Source of the DNA: Bolinopsis microptera
Taxonomy: Eukaryota; Ctenophora; Tentaculata; Lobata; Bolinopsidae
DNA: 64,000 nucleotides
Assembly (NCBI RefSeq): GCF_026151205.1
Contig: NC_087081.1
Span: 8,799,246 to 8,863,245 of the forward strand
Direction: 5' to 3'
Made by a program: the position numbers and the translations under genes. Positions 45,201 to 60,200 of this stretch are shown here, in pieces. The notes below the pieces were generated by a model. That model was not told the DNA's origin. It made no database searches and saw nothing but the letters and a program-made list of their open reading frames with translations. How positions within the stretch are numbered: the stretch's first letter is position 1; each line of letters opens with the position of its first letter.

Positions 45201-48200
45201 AATCTACCAACTAATCCTGGTAAATTATTCATCATCATTCGTTAATCTACCAATTAATCCTGGTAAATTATTCATCATCACTCGTTAATCTACCAACTAA
45301 TCCTGGTAAATTATTCATCATCACTCGTTAATCTGCCAACTAATCCTGGTAAATTTTTCATCATCACTCGTTAATCTGCCAACTAATCCTGGTAAATTAT
45401 TCATCATCACTCGTTAATCTGCCAACTAATCCTGGTAAATTATTCATCATCACTCGTTAATCTGCCAACTAATCCTGGTAAATTATTCATCATCACTCGT
45501 TAATCTACCAATTAATCCTGGTAAATTATCGATCATCACTCGTTAATCTGCCAACTAATCCTGGTAAATTATTCATCATCACTCGTTAATCTGCCAATTA
45601 ATCCTGGTAAATTATTCATCATCACTCGTTAATCTGCCAACTAATCCTGGTAAATTATTCATCATCACTCGTTAATCTGCCAACTAATCCTGGTAAATTA
45701 TTCATCATCACTCGTTAATCTGCCAACTAATCCTGGTATATTATTCATCATCACTCGTTAATCTGCCAACTAATCCTGGTAAATTATTCATCATCACTCG
45801 TTAATCTGCCAACTAATCCTGGTAAATTATTCATCATCACTCGTTAATCTGCCAATTAATCCTGGTAAATTATTCATCATCACTCGTTAATCTGCCAATT
45901 AATCCTGGTAAATTATTCATCATCAGTCGTTAATCTACCAACTAATCCTGGTAAATTATTCATCATCACTCGTTAATCTACCAACTAATCCTGGTAAATT
46001 ATTCATCATCACTCGTTAATCTGCCAACTAATCCTGGTAAATTATTCATCATCACTCGTTAATCTGCCAACTAATCCTGGTAAATTATTCATCATCACTC
46101 GTTAATCTACCAATTAATCCTGGTAAATTATCTATCATCACTCGTTAATCTGCCAACTAATCCTGGTAAATTATTCATCATCACTCGTTAATCTGCCAAC
46201 TAATCCTGGTAAATTATTCATCATCACTCGTTAATCTGCCAACTAATCCTGGTAAATTATTCATCATCACTCGTTAATCTGCCAATTAATCCTGGTAAAT
46301 TATTCATCATCACTCGTTAATCTACCAACTAATCCTGGTAAATTATTCATCATCATTCGTTAATCTACCAATTAATCCTGGTAAATTATTCATCATCACT
46401 CGTTAATCTACCAACTAATCCTGGTAAATTATTCATCATCACTCGTTAATCTGCCAACTAATCCTGGTAAATTATTCATCATCACTCGTTAATCTGCCAA
46501 CTAATCCTGGTAAATTATTCATCATCACTCGTTAATCTGCCAACTAATCCTGGTAAATTATTCATCATCACTCGTTAATCTACCAACTAATCCTGGTAAA
46601 TTATCTATCATCACTCGTTAATCTGCCAACTAATCCTGGTAAATTATTCATCATCACTCGATAATCTGCCAATTAATCCTGGTAAATTATTCATCATCAC
46701 TCGTTAATCTGCCAACTAATCCTGGTAAATTATTCATCATCACTCGTTAATCTGCCAACTTATCCTGGTAAATTATTCATCATCACTCGTTAATCTACCA
46801 ATTAATCCTGGTAAATTATCGATCATCACTCGTTAATCTGCCAACTAATCCTGGTAAATTATTCATCATCACTCGTTAATCTGCCAATTAATCCTGGTAA
46901 ATTATTCATCATCACTCGTTAATCTGCCAACTGATCCTGGTAAATTATTCATCATCACTCGTTAATCTGCCAACTAATCCTGGTAAATTATTCATCATCA
47001 CTTGTTAATCTGCCAACTAATCCTGGTAAATTATTCATCATCACTCGTTAATCTGCCAACTAATCCTGGTAAATTATTCATCATCACTCGTTAATCTGCC
47101 AACTAATCCTGGTAAATTATTCATCATCACTCGTTAATCTGCCAACTAATCCTGGTAAATTATTCATCATCACTCGTTAATCTGTCAATTAATCCTGGTA
47201 AATTATTCATCATCACTCGTTAATCTACCAACTAATCCTGGTAAATTATTCATCATCACTCGTTAATCTACCAATTAATCCTGGTAAATTATTCATCATC
47301 ACTCGTTAATCTGCCAACTAATCCTGGTAAATTATTCATCATCACTCGTTAATCTGCCAACTAATCCTGGTAAATTATTCATCATCACTCGTTAATCTGC
47401 CAACTAATCCTGGTAAATTATTCATCATCACTCGTTAATCTGCCAACTAATCCTGGTAAATTATTCATCATCAATCGTTAATCTGCCAACTAATCCTGGT
47501 AAATTATTCATCATCACTCGTTAATCTGCCAACTAATCCTGGTAAATTATTCATCATCACTCGTTAATCTGCCAACTAATCCTGGTAAATTATTCATCAT
47601 CACTCGTTAATCTGCCAACTAATCCTGGTAAATTATTCATCATCACTCGTTAATCTGTCAATTAATCCTGGTAAATTATTCATCATCACTCGTTAATCTA
47701 CCAACTAATCCTGGTAAATTATTCATCATCACTCGTTAATCTACCAATTATTCCTGGTAAATTATTCATCATCACTCGTTAATCTGCCAACTAATCCTGG
47801 TAAATTATTCATCATCACTCGTTAATCTGCCAACTAATCCTGGTAAATTATTCATCATCACTCGTTAATCTGCCAACTAATCCTGGTAAATTATTCATCA
47901 TCACTCGTTAATCTGCCAACTAATCCTGGTAAATTATTCATCATCAATCGTTAATCTACCAATTAATCCTGGTAAATTATCTATCATCACTCGTTAATCT
48001 GCCAACTAATCCTGGTAAATTATTCATCATCACTCGTTAATCTGCCAATTAATCCTGGTAAATTATTCATCATCACTCGTTAATCTGCCAATTAATCCTG
48101 GTAAATTATTCATCATCACTCGTTAATCTGCCAACTAATCCTGGTAAATTATTCATCATCACTCGTTAATCTACCAATTAATCCTGGTAAATTATCTATC

Positions 48201-51200
48201 ATCACTCGTTAATCTGCCAACTAATCCTGGTAAATTATTCATCATCACTCGTTAATCTGCCAATTAATCCTGGTAAATTATTCATCATCACTCGTTAATC
48301 TACCAATTAATCCTGGTAAATTATTCATCATCACTCGTTAATCTACCAACTAATCCTGGTAAATTATTCATCATCACTCGTTAATCTGCCAATTAATCCT
48401 GGTAAATTATTCATCATCACTCGTTAATCTACCAATTAATCCTGGTAAATTATTCATCATCACTCGTTAATCTACCAACTAATCCTGGTAAATTATTCAT
48501 CAACACTCGTTAATCTACCAGCCAACTCTGGAAGATCTGATATTGATGAGGCTAACAGAGTAACAGAGATTTCTGATATTGATGATACTAATACTACTAG
48601 TAAGAGCCAAATCTTATAGAGGTCATCCGGTCAAAAATAATCACGACAGTGACAACACGATATAGTATATACAGTGACATATCATTATCAACACATTACA
48701 ACAATACAACAGACAAGATGAGCAGGTACCAAACCAACAAACGGGGGCTGTTCAACATGGTGAAGGAATCAGTAAACGTGAAGTTGGTGTCCGGGTTACC
48801 GGACTGGATCCTATCTCTGGAGCTGGAGAGGTTAGAGTTTTCGGAGGGCACCGTCCCAGCCATCACTAGAGTTAGAACTGACCAGGTATTCAAATATGTG
48901 GAATAATTGAATTTTTTTGTTTTTGTATGCTGTAAAGCTCCAAATTGGGCTTTGAGGGCTACATTGTCATATAGGGAGAAATCAAATAAATTAATATCAA
49001 ATTCAAAAAGAAAATTTATATGAAACAAATATAAATTTGAGAACCGCGATGGTTTCACGTGCCAAATACGATTTTTAGAACACACCTACTTAACGGTCTC
49101 GTGTTACAGGATATGGTAAGATGTCTGAATGAGGTTAACCAAGAGGTGAAGCTGCGGCGTGTTACCTTCGACATGAACATTCTTCTACACAGCAAGGGAT
49201 CTATCGCTCTCCTCGCCATCAAGGTGAGTTTAACATCATAAACCTCACATTATAAACCTCACATTATAAACCTCACATTATAAACCTCACATTATAAACC
49301 TCACATTATAAACCTCACATTATAAACCTCACATTATAAACCTCACATTATAAACCTCACATTATAAACCTCACATTATAAACCTCACATTATAAACCTC
49401 ACATTATAAACCTCACATTATAAACCTCACATTATAAACCTCACATTATAAACCTGCAGCATTAATCATAATTTTCTGCATGCACATTTGATTCCGAATG
49501 AAGACTATAACTTGACGAATTGTTTAGGTTATTAGCTGGGCCAGTCAGAAAAATTTGGCGCGATCTTCAAGTCACTTCCTGTTTGTGAAACAGACCCTCT
49601 AGTAAAATGGGACTCATTCTGTCAGGCTGTCACCCCGACACTCCGCCATATCTTCGAGTGTGTTTATAAACACTGAGATCCCCAGGTAAGTGGATATTTA
49701 CCAAGTAATTTTAAATCAACATTTGCAGCTACTTCTCGGTGTAAGTGGACAGTTGTCTCTCAATGGAGTGACTCTTATGGCCCAAGCAAGACTAGAAATC
49801 CTGATGAACACTAAACAAGAATTCCCTGGTCTTGTCAGTGCTACTTTCTCTTTCACTGAGAGGTTACTTTGTCTTTCACTGAGAGGTTTTGTTTCGTTGT
49901 CAATAAATCCTTGATAGAATACGAATAATCATCATCTTAAGTTATATGACCAATATAATAAATCAACATTCTGCATTCCCAAAACCATTAACAAACAAAA
50001 TGAATGGAAAACGATCAAGTTTAAATTGATCGAGCTTCAGCTTGTTCATCTTACAGTTTGAGTTACACATTTACAGTTACCTTGACACAAGCCTTGTTCA
50101 GGCCGCATTTTGCTTGCAATGTGGACATGTACAATCTGATCGGGCTTGACACGTTTGGTATTGACAAATGGGTAAACGAAAAAGTTGAAGATATAATACA
50201 GCAGCGTGAGATTTACAATAATTTTTTTTACAATAAGTTTTAATGATCTTAAAATGTAGAATTTAAAATCTCGTCATTCTGATGTGGAAACAAAATGATT
50301 TGGTATCGGGTTATGGGATTTGATAAATTGAGTTCGGCTAATCAGCATAACATAATTAGTGGCAGCATCCGGCAGTATGGAAGGAAGATGCCAGCTGTAC
50401 TAATTATCTTAAAACGATATTTCGAGTTCAACTTTAATCATTTCCAGAACTGGTTTACCCTGGAATGTTGTTTATGGATCTAACAGGTCTATCTACCGGA
50501 CAAGCTGTTCAGACATCTCTTCTTAGCGGCATACACGGCGGTGAGTTTTGTTCCTATTTGTTGTTTTATTTTATTTGTTGTTGTTACTTTAACTTATTGA
50601 GATATAATTTGCATTTCCGAAGTCAGTTTTCAAGTTCGACGCATGATAACTATAAAGCTATACCCTGCCTCATTCTTAAACTTCTTTGTAGACTAATGAT
50701 GATTATAACACTACTTATTGTGAGGTTTTTGCTGGGGTTTAATGATCATATTTTCTCAGATTTCAAAGAGTGGCCCGCAGCTTATTCAGTAGCTGTAAAA
50801 ATCAGCCCTGCAGATGATAACACGAACGGTTAAGTTTTTTAATATTCTGAAACTGTTTCGTTTTTTAGTGTTAACAATGTTTATGTTTTGATCAGTTTAT
50901 CACTATAAGCAATCGGGATCTTGCATTTAATCCTCCACAGTTAACAATAATAATAATAATAATAATATTTATTATATTTATTTGTATAATTTGTGATTGT
51001 TTCTCCCGGTTTTCTTCCCTTGCGTAGCAAGCCCTGTCTCTTGTAAAAACAACCTCGAAAGATTTGTAGATACACATAGTCTCTACACCTTTACCCTCTG
51101 GTCCCTAGGGTCAGCTGATCCCGGGCCAGAGGAAAACTACCGACTGCCAAGGTTTGACGCCTAGGCAGTCGAGACCTCTTATTGAGACCCTTTATAATAA

Positions 51201-54200
51201 TAATAATAACAAAGTATTTATATCCCGCTCATATTAGCAACTAGTAACCAAGAATGGTACTAGCTACTAATGTCAGAGCGGCTGTCCAAACAAAGATAAA
51301 ACTTTAATAATTTAGAATTCTCCAACAAAAAATTCTCAATTTCCTTTAAACTGCTTATTAGTAACACTAACGTCTAAAAACTACCTTATCGGACCTTATT
51401 TGGACGGACATTACATGAACGGACATAATTATGAACGGACATTAATATGAACGCTCGAAGGCATTCAAAACCATCAAAAATCCGAATTTTTTTGACGTTT
51501 TTTTTAATTTCAGCAAATGATTTTTAAATCCATTTTTTATACAGTAAGTAAGAAAAGCAGTCATTAAGCAGCAAAAATGTTAAAATATGTGTACATGATC
51601 AGTTTTTAATATCACATATCATCTTCATCAAATGGGTTTTCGTGCATGAAATAGTCCATGCTTAAAAGCTTAAAGCATCAGTGATTTCTAGCTTTATAGA
51701 AAACTTTTTTATCAAACTACCCCGGTCCTGCATTTCAGTGTTAACTTTTACAAGCCATTCGGCGTGAAGTGGTTTTATCTTAGACAACTTAAGGTTAACC
51801 TTAACATCACGTGGAGCTTTCCTATCACTGTTTCATTACCTCCCGGTCCCCTCAGTAATATGAACTATAACAACGTCGGACAATGTCCTTGGCAACACGA
51901 TTTACCGTAATATCTAGAGGCTGGAACAAGTTTGTCATGTTGGCGGGGACTAGTTCATGAACTATGTTGTGGAGTGCCATAATTTCGTTGACTTTTTTCC
52001 GCCAAGTGACCCTTCAAAACATCATATACTAGTAGAGTTTTCTGTGCCTCCAGCAGACCAAGGAGAACCTTTCCATCGTTAACTTACGGCACAATAAAGT
52101 TCTCAAAGTTGTCATATTCTGGACAAAAAGTTCGAAATGGAAAAATGTTTGAAAAAATTTCAACGGACTTTAACTTGGACGGACATTAATTGAACGGACT
52201 TTATTTGAACGGACATTAAGATGAACGCTAGGGCCTCCAGCGTTTAAGTAATGTCCGTCCAAATAAGGTCCGATAAGGTATATTATACGACAGACATGGT
52301 GGTACAATCAGACATCAGATGGAATAAACTATAAGAGAAAAATAATAATCTCGACACGTCATAATGGTTACCTTTATCTATTCAAAAGAATTTAATTAAT
52401 TGAACTTCATTATACACTCTTCTTTATTTGTAGATCAAAACAACAAACACAAACTGAGGCCTGCATCCCCGTCAATACTTCAATACCACACAATCAATAA
52501 AAGTAAAGTTTACCAGTGTCTGTTTTAGAAAGTGAGTTTGTGGTTAAAGTTGGTAGTGTGGATGACTCAGCTCCTCACATGGAACGAATAAAACACAGTG
52601 GCGAAGTACAATTCGACTTGGCTCTTCAATCCCTTTCATACCCACAGGTACGCATAGGAAATAATTAACTAATGTATCTTATCGAGATTTTTAGGATTTG
52701 CTGTCTTCACCAACTACTAGTAGTTAGTACTCATTTTAGTCACAGTCTTTAATATCATGTAGAGTTACCGTCAAAATAATTTCGAATACTGAGAGGCAAA
52801 AAGTCATTTTAAGTTTACTGTATACTAGTATACTGAAGAGTGTAGTACTAGTTCAGTAGTTCAGGAATACTTACTTTCCTATTTTCATGTTAGGTGGAAG
52901 TGAAAGTGACGAAAGATGTTAGTTTTGCCGTGGATCCAGTGATATTATCAAAGCAAGTTGACCTGACGATGATTCTTGATGGAAATACGATGAACAAATC
53001 CTACTCAATTGATTACCAAGATGGTCAGGGCTCCTGGAAAATAGATGTCAATGTATGGGGTCAGTTTCCTTTTCAATATTTTGTCGTAGTATTCTGTAAA
53101 CCGGGGTTTACTTTTAGATGCGTTCCCAGCTAGCAGCTTATACTCTTATATATAGTAATATATATATAGTAATATATTAGTATAAATCAATTCAGATTTT
53201 GTTTGCTTTATATGTGGTTTTATTTTATCTGATACATGATTTGAATAAATTGAAACAAAGGAGTTGACCGCACTCCAGGACCATCAGCCAAATCAGGTCC
53301 GCGGCAGTGGGACCTATAGTTCTGTTAAATTCGAGTTTAAACTTTTAAAGTAAACTCGACAATCTAAGAATCTAGCAGAACTATACTAGGCTGGCACGAA
53401 GAGCAAGTATTTAATACCTTGCTCCCCCCACTGTGACCGAAGCACGACGTTTTGCTTGGCCGATTAAAATCTTAAGTGTATAATATAAAATCATAGTGAT
53501 GGTTGCTAAAGTCGTAATTGTGGTGTTCCATCGTCCGTTTTCCAAAGGCGAGTCCGTTCCGATATGTTGTTTCCTCCATCCTACTCAATTTGAATCACCG
53601 CATCTGTCAAAGGTTTGACTTGGATGATTTGTGGCAAACTTTGAGTGCTAGCCAGATTTGTCTGAGTACAAGCATCTGCTTGTTCGTTGCAATCCAGTTC
53701 TGTGGCGGCATCTGCCATGACAATTCGTCGAGGGTTCATCTTCACATGCGCAGCCCTCTCCACTTCTCTGATTTTCTTTTCCAAATAGTCAGAGAAGTCC
53801 AGGCTGACGTATTCGCTTGATTCCAGGTAGCTCTGTACCTTCTTTTCCAAGTCTTCGATCATCGAGTAATTCTGTCCTTTTCTGGTCCAAAATATGACAG
53901 CAGCCCCGATGGTGACGACTGCAAACAGTAACACAACGGTTACTAGCAATATGATCTCCTCAAGGATCATTTTAAAGATTCGAGAAAGTTGAGGGAGTAG
54001 TAGAATGCTTTAAAGAGCGATTCGTTCAATTCAGTGAGAGCACAAAGCAATGAGTGTTGTGATAAGACCGAAGTGAACCAGAACATTGTGCGTTACCAAG
54101 GTAATTATGCGCGCAAATTTGCACGCGCGGTTTGTTGTCGTAAAATGCACGTGCAAGTCAAATACATTAAACTGCTCCTCTAGTCTCTAGCTTGCCAAAT

Positions 54201-57200
54201 AAAAAGAATATGAAGAGAATGACCAATGACTTATTGTCTGTTTTGAAATTCACAAATAATCTTCCGCCCAAAATTGGTGTTATCCGTTGCAAGTTAAAAC
54301 TTTCGTATTCGTTTCTGCTTCGGAAACAATGATCAAGCCATGGAAGCGATCATTAGTCATTTGTATCAAAGCGACAACTTCACATAACATGAACTTTCGT
54401 CTGAAATCTGAAGTATAGCTCAGTGTTTCTATTTGAAACGTAATAACGTATATAATCTTATAATCATACTTTGACATCATTTCTTTTTTCAGCGTATTTG
54501 TTACCAGCAGCAGTTATTAAACAAACAGGCGTAGAAGTGGTCCACTATCCGACTTTCGCTTCAGAGGCAACTTGTAACGAAGGTAACTTCAAGCTATACA
54601 TACATTCACGATTCATCTTATCACAATTCAGCAATTTCATGATTATTTTTGATACTTCTTACAACTTTACAAAATGATGTTTGAATTTGATTATCATCAT
54701 ATTATTATATAGGTATAAACAAACATCAGCTTCGTCGCGGTTTTTGTCTACACATCATATCAAGGTGACTAACAACACCTCCCTCCCTAGACTGCCCCCA
54801 GCTAGGAGTACTGTGTGTGCAGGTGACTAACAACTTAACAACACCTCCCTCCCTAGACTGACCCCAGCTAGGAGTACTGTATGTGTAGGTGACTAACAAC
54901 ACCTCCCTCCCTAGACTGCCCCCAGATAGGAGTACTGTATGTGCAGGTGACTAACAACACCTCCCTCCCTAGACTGCCCCCAGCTAGGAGTACTGCATGT
55001 GTAGGTGACTAACAACACCTCCCTCCCTAGACTGCCCCCAGCTAGGAGTACTGTATGTGCAGGTGACTAACAACACCTCCCTCCCTAGACTGCCCCCAGC
55101 TAGGAGTACTGTATGTGTAGGTGACTAACAACACCTCCCTCCATAGACTGCCCCCAGCTAGGAGTACTGTATGTGTAGGTGACTAACAACACCTCCCTCC
55201 CTAGACTGCCCCCAGCTAGGAGTACTGTATGTGTAGGTGACTAACAACACCTCCCTCCCTAGACTGCCCCCAGCTAGGAGTACTGTATGTGTAGGTGACT
55301 AACAACACCTCCCTCCCTAGACTGCCCCCAGCTAGGAGTACTGTATGTGCAGGTGACTAACAACACCTCCTTCCCTACACTGCCCCCAGCTAGGAGTACT
55401 GTATGTGTAGGTGACTAACAACACCTCCCTCCCTAGACTGCCCCCAGCTAGGAGTACTGTATGTGTAGGTGACTAACAACACCTCCCTCCCTAGACTGCC
55501 CCCAGCTAGGAGTACTGTATGTGTAGGTGACTAACAACACCTCCCTTCCTAGACTGCCCCCAGCTAGGAGTACTGTATGTGCAGGTGACTAACAACACCT
55601 CCCTCCCTAGACTGCCCCCAGCTAGGAGTACTGTATGTGCAGGTGACTAACAACACCTCCCTCCCTAGACTGCCCCCAGCTAGGAGTACTGTATGTGTAG
55701 GTGACTAACAACACCTCCCTCCCTAGACTGCCCCCAGCTAGGAGTACTGTATGTGTAGGTGACTAACAACACCTCCCTCCCTAGACTGCCCCCAGCTAGG
55801 AGTACTGTATGTGTAGGTGACTAACAACACCTCCCTCCCTAGACTGCCCCCAGCTAGGAGTACTGTATGTGTAGGTGACTAACAACACCTCCCTCCCTAG
55901 ACTGCCCCCAGCTAGGAGTACTGAATGTGTAGGTGACTAACAACACCTCCCTCCCTAGACTGCCCCCAGTTAGGAGTACTGTATGTGTATGTGACTAACA
56001 ACACCTCCCTCCCTAGACTGCCCCCAGCTAGGAGTACTGTATGTGTAGGTGACTAACAACACCTCCCTCCCTAGACTGCCCCCAGCTAGGAGTACTGTAT
56101 GTGTAGGTGACTAACAACACCTCCCTCCCTAGACTGCCCCCAGCTAGGAGTACTGTATGTGCAGGTGACTAACAACACCTTCCTCCCTAGACTGCCCCCA
56201 GCTAGAAGTACTGTATGTGTAGGTGACTAACAACACCTCCCTTCCTAGACTGCCCCCAGCTAGGAGTACTGTATGTGCAGGTGACTAACAACACCTCCCT
56301 CCCTAGACTGCCCCCAGCTAGGAGTACTGTATGTGCAGGTGACTAACAACACCTCCCTCCCTAGACTGCCCCCAGCTAGGAGTACTGTATGTGTAGGTGA
56401 CTAACAACACCTCCCTCCCTAGACTGCCCCCAGCTAGGAGTACTGTATGTGTAGGTGACTAACAACACCTCCCTCCCTAGACTGCCCCCAGCTAGGAGTA
56501 CTGTGTGTGCAGGTGACTAACAACACCTCCCTCCCTAGACTGACCCCAGCTAGGAGTACTGTATGTGTAGGTGACTAACAACACCTCCCTCCCTAGACTG
56601 CCCCCAGCTAGGAGTACTGTATGTGCAGGTGACTAACAACACCTCCCTCCCTAGACTGCCCCCAGCTAGGAGTACTGTATGTGTAGGTGACTAACAACAC
56701 CTCCCTCCATAGACTGCCCCCAGCTAGGAGTACTGTATGTGTAGGTGACTAACAACACCTCCCTCCCTAGACTGCCCCCAGCTAGGAGTACTGTATGTGT
56801 AGGTGACTAACAACACCTCCCTCCCTAGACTGCCCCCAGCTAGGAGTACTGTATGTGTAGGTGACTAACAACACCTCCCTCCCTAGACTGCCCCCAGCTA
56901 GGAGTACTGTATGTGCAGGTGACTAACAACACCTCCTTCCCTACACTGCCCCCAGCTAGGAGTACTGTATGTGTAGGTGACTAACAACACCTCCCTCCCT
57001 AGACTGCCCCCAGCTAGGAGTACTGTATGTGTAGGTGACTAACAACACCTCCCTCCCTAGACTGCCCCCAGCTAGGAGTACTGTATGTGCAGGTGACTAA
57101 CAACACCTTCCTCCCTAGACTGCCCCCAGCTAGAAGTACTGTATGTGTAGGTGACTAACAACACCTCCCTTCCTAGACTGCCCCCAGCTAGGAGTACTGT

Positions 57201-60200
57201 ATGTGCAGGTGACTAACAACACCTCCCTCCCTAGACTGCCCCCAGCTAGGAGTACTGTATGTGCAGGTGACTAACAACACCTCCCTCCCTAGACTGCCCC
57301 CAGCTAGGAGTACTGTATGTGTAGGTGACTAACAACACCTCCCTCCCTAGACTGCCCCCAGCTAGGAGTACTGTATGTGTAGGTGACTAACAACACCTCC
57401 CTCCCTAGACTGCCCCCAGCTAGGAGTACTGTATGTGTAGGTGACTAACAACACCTCCCTCCCTAGACTGCCCCCAGCTAGGAGTACTGTATGTGTAGGT
57501 GACTAACAACACCTCCCTCCCTAGACTGCCCCCAGCTAGGAGTACTGAATGTGTAGGTGACTAACAACACCTCCCTCCCTAGACTGCCCCCAGTTAGGAG
57601 TACTGTATGTGTATGTGACTAACAACACCTCCCTCCCTAGACTGCCCCCAGCTAGGAGTACTGTATGTGTAGGTGACTAACAACACCTCCCTCCCTAGAC
57701 TGCCCCCAGCTAGGAGTACTGTATGTGTAGGTGACTAACAACACCTCCCTCCCTAGACTGCCCCCAGCTAGGAGTACTGTATGTGCAGGTGACTAACAAC
57801 ACCTCCCTCCCTAGACTGCCCCCAGCTAGGAGTACTGTATGTGTAGGTGACTAACAACACCTCCCTCCCTAGACTGCCCCCAGCTAGGAGTACTGTATGT
57901 GTAGGTGACTAACAACACCTCCCTCCCTAGACTGCCCCCAGCTAGGAGTACTGTATGTGCAGGTGACTAACAACACCTCCCTCCCTAGACTGCCCCCAGC
58001 TAGGAGTACTGTATGTGTAGGTGACTAACAACACCTCCCTCCCTAGACTGCCCCCAGCTAGGAGTACTGTATGTGTAGGTGACTAACAACACCTCCCTCC
58101 CTAGACTGCCCCCAGCTAGGAGTACTGTATGTGCAGGTGACTAACAACACCTCCCTCCCTAGACTGCCCCCAGCTAGGAGTACTGTATGTGTAGGTGACT
58201 AACAACACCTCCCTCCCTAGACTGCCCCCAGCTAGGAGTACTGTATGTGTAGGTGACTAACAACACCTCCCTCCCTAGACTGCCCCCAGCTAGGAGTACT
58301 GTATGTGCAGGTGACTAACAACACCTCCCTCCCTAGACTGCCCCCAGCTAGGAGTACTGTATGTGTAGGTGACTAACAACACCTCCCTCCCTAGACTGCC
58401 CCCAGCTAGGAGTACTGTATGTGTAGGTGACTAACAACACCTCCCTCCCTAGACTGCCCCCAGCTAGGAGTACTGTATGTGTAGGTGACTAACAACACCT
58501 CCCTCCCTAGACTGCCCCCAGCTAGGAGTACTGTATGTGTAGGTGACTAACAACACCTCCCTCCCTAGACTGCCCCCAGCTAGAAGTACTGAATGTGTAG
58601 GTGACTAACAACACCTCCCTCCCTAGACTGCCCCCAGTTAGGAGTACTGTATGTGTATGTGACTAACAACACCTCCCTCCCTAGACTGCCCCCAGCTAGG
58701 AGTACTGTATGTGTAGGTGACTAACAACACTTCCCTCCCTAGACTGCCCCCAGCTAGGAGTACTGTATGTGCAGGTGACTAACAACACCTTCCTCCCTAG
58801 ACTGCCCCCAGCTAGGAGTACTGTATGTGTAGGTGACTAACAACACCTCCCTCCCTAGACTGCCCCCAGCTAGGAGTACTGTATGTGCAGGTGACTAACA
58901 ACACCTCCCTCCCTAGACTGCCCCCAGCTAGGAGTACTGTAATTAAACGGAATTAAACGGAATTAAAACGGAATTAAACGGAATTAAACGGAATTAAACG
59001 TAAAGTTGTCAGAGATGGCACTAACACCATCGTCTCGACTATACATGAATGAATAACATATCTAGAGTAGGTAAAATTCGAGATTCAAGAATCATGAAAA
59101 TTTAAAACAAAATCACTTAAAATTTAACTCCCGTACAAACAACCGAAATAGAAATAATTGCTGAAATAATAATTTAACAAAAGAGGAAGTAGTAAAAGGC
59201 AACTTCAATGGTCACTAAACTGCGATATTAGTATTCGAGTCCACAAAAGACACATTCATACTCAAACAGTCCTCCCACTCACAGTCACAACGTACTGGAA
59301 ACAGTAATCACTAGTGTTCCATGCTCGTACAACAGATCGTGAAATCTGCATAATGATGGTTGATCTGTATCATGTCTGTTGAGTTGGTAGTCCTGATGGG
59401 GTGACAGGCAGTATTGGCGTCTTTTTCGGGTTCCTGATGCGGTGACAGTTGCAAAGGAATTTGCCCAGTTCTTGCACATGGGCAGAATTCATGATAGCTC
59501 CGTATTCCTTGAGCAGCAAAAGACTCTTAAGGTTTTCCGACAGTGAGAGTCTCGCTGAGTGGTACATTGGACATTCAGTGAGGCAGTGTTCTTCATTTTC
59601 AATGATTGTTCCTTCGAAAAAGGGGAGATATTCTAAGCCTTGAACGTTATCCTTGTTGCAGCAGAATCTGCAGGCTCTCGTCCACGTTCCAGTTTCTTTT
59701 GTGTATCTCCCTCTTTCAATAAGAAGGTCATGGCTACTGGAGCGGATTTTTGCTATGTGCATGCGACATTGACTATTCTTTAGATTGAGATACTACTGTA
59801 TGTGTAGGTGACTAACAACACCTCCCTCCCTAGACTGCCCCCAGCTAGGAGTACTGTATGTGTAGGTGACTAACAACACCTCCCTCCCTAGACTGCCCCC
59901 AGCTAGGAGTACTGTATGTGCAGGTGACTAACAACACCTCCCTCCCTAGACTGCCCCCAGCTAGGAGTACTGTATGTGTAGGTGACTAACAACACCTCCC
60001 TCCCTAGACTGCCCCCAGCTAGGAGTACTGTATGTGTAGGTGACTAACAACACCTCCCTCCCTAGACTGCCCCCAGCTAGGAGTACTGTATGTGCAGGTG
60101 ACTAACAACACCTCCCTCCCTAGACTGCCCCCAGCTAGGAGTACTGTATGTGCAGGTGACTAACAACACCTCCCTCCCTAGACTGCCCCCAGATAGGAGT

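Noticed and set aside
54791..58941. Dozens of genuine 32-bp micro-exons
   Set aside because: The 26-base gaps between them are too short to be spliced as introns, and inclusion would shift the frame into TAG. They are best read as copies of one real splice acceptor.
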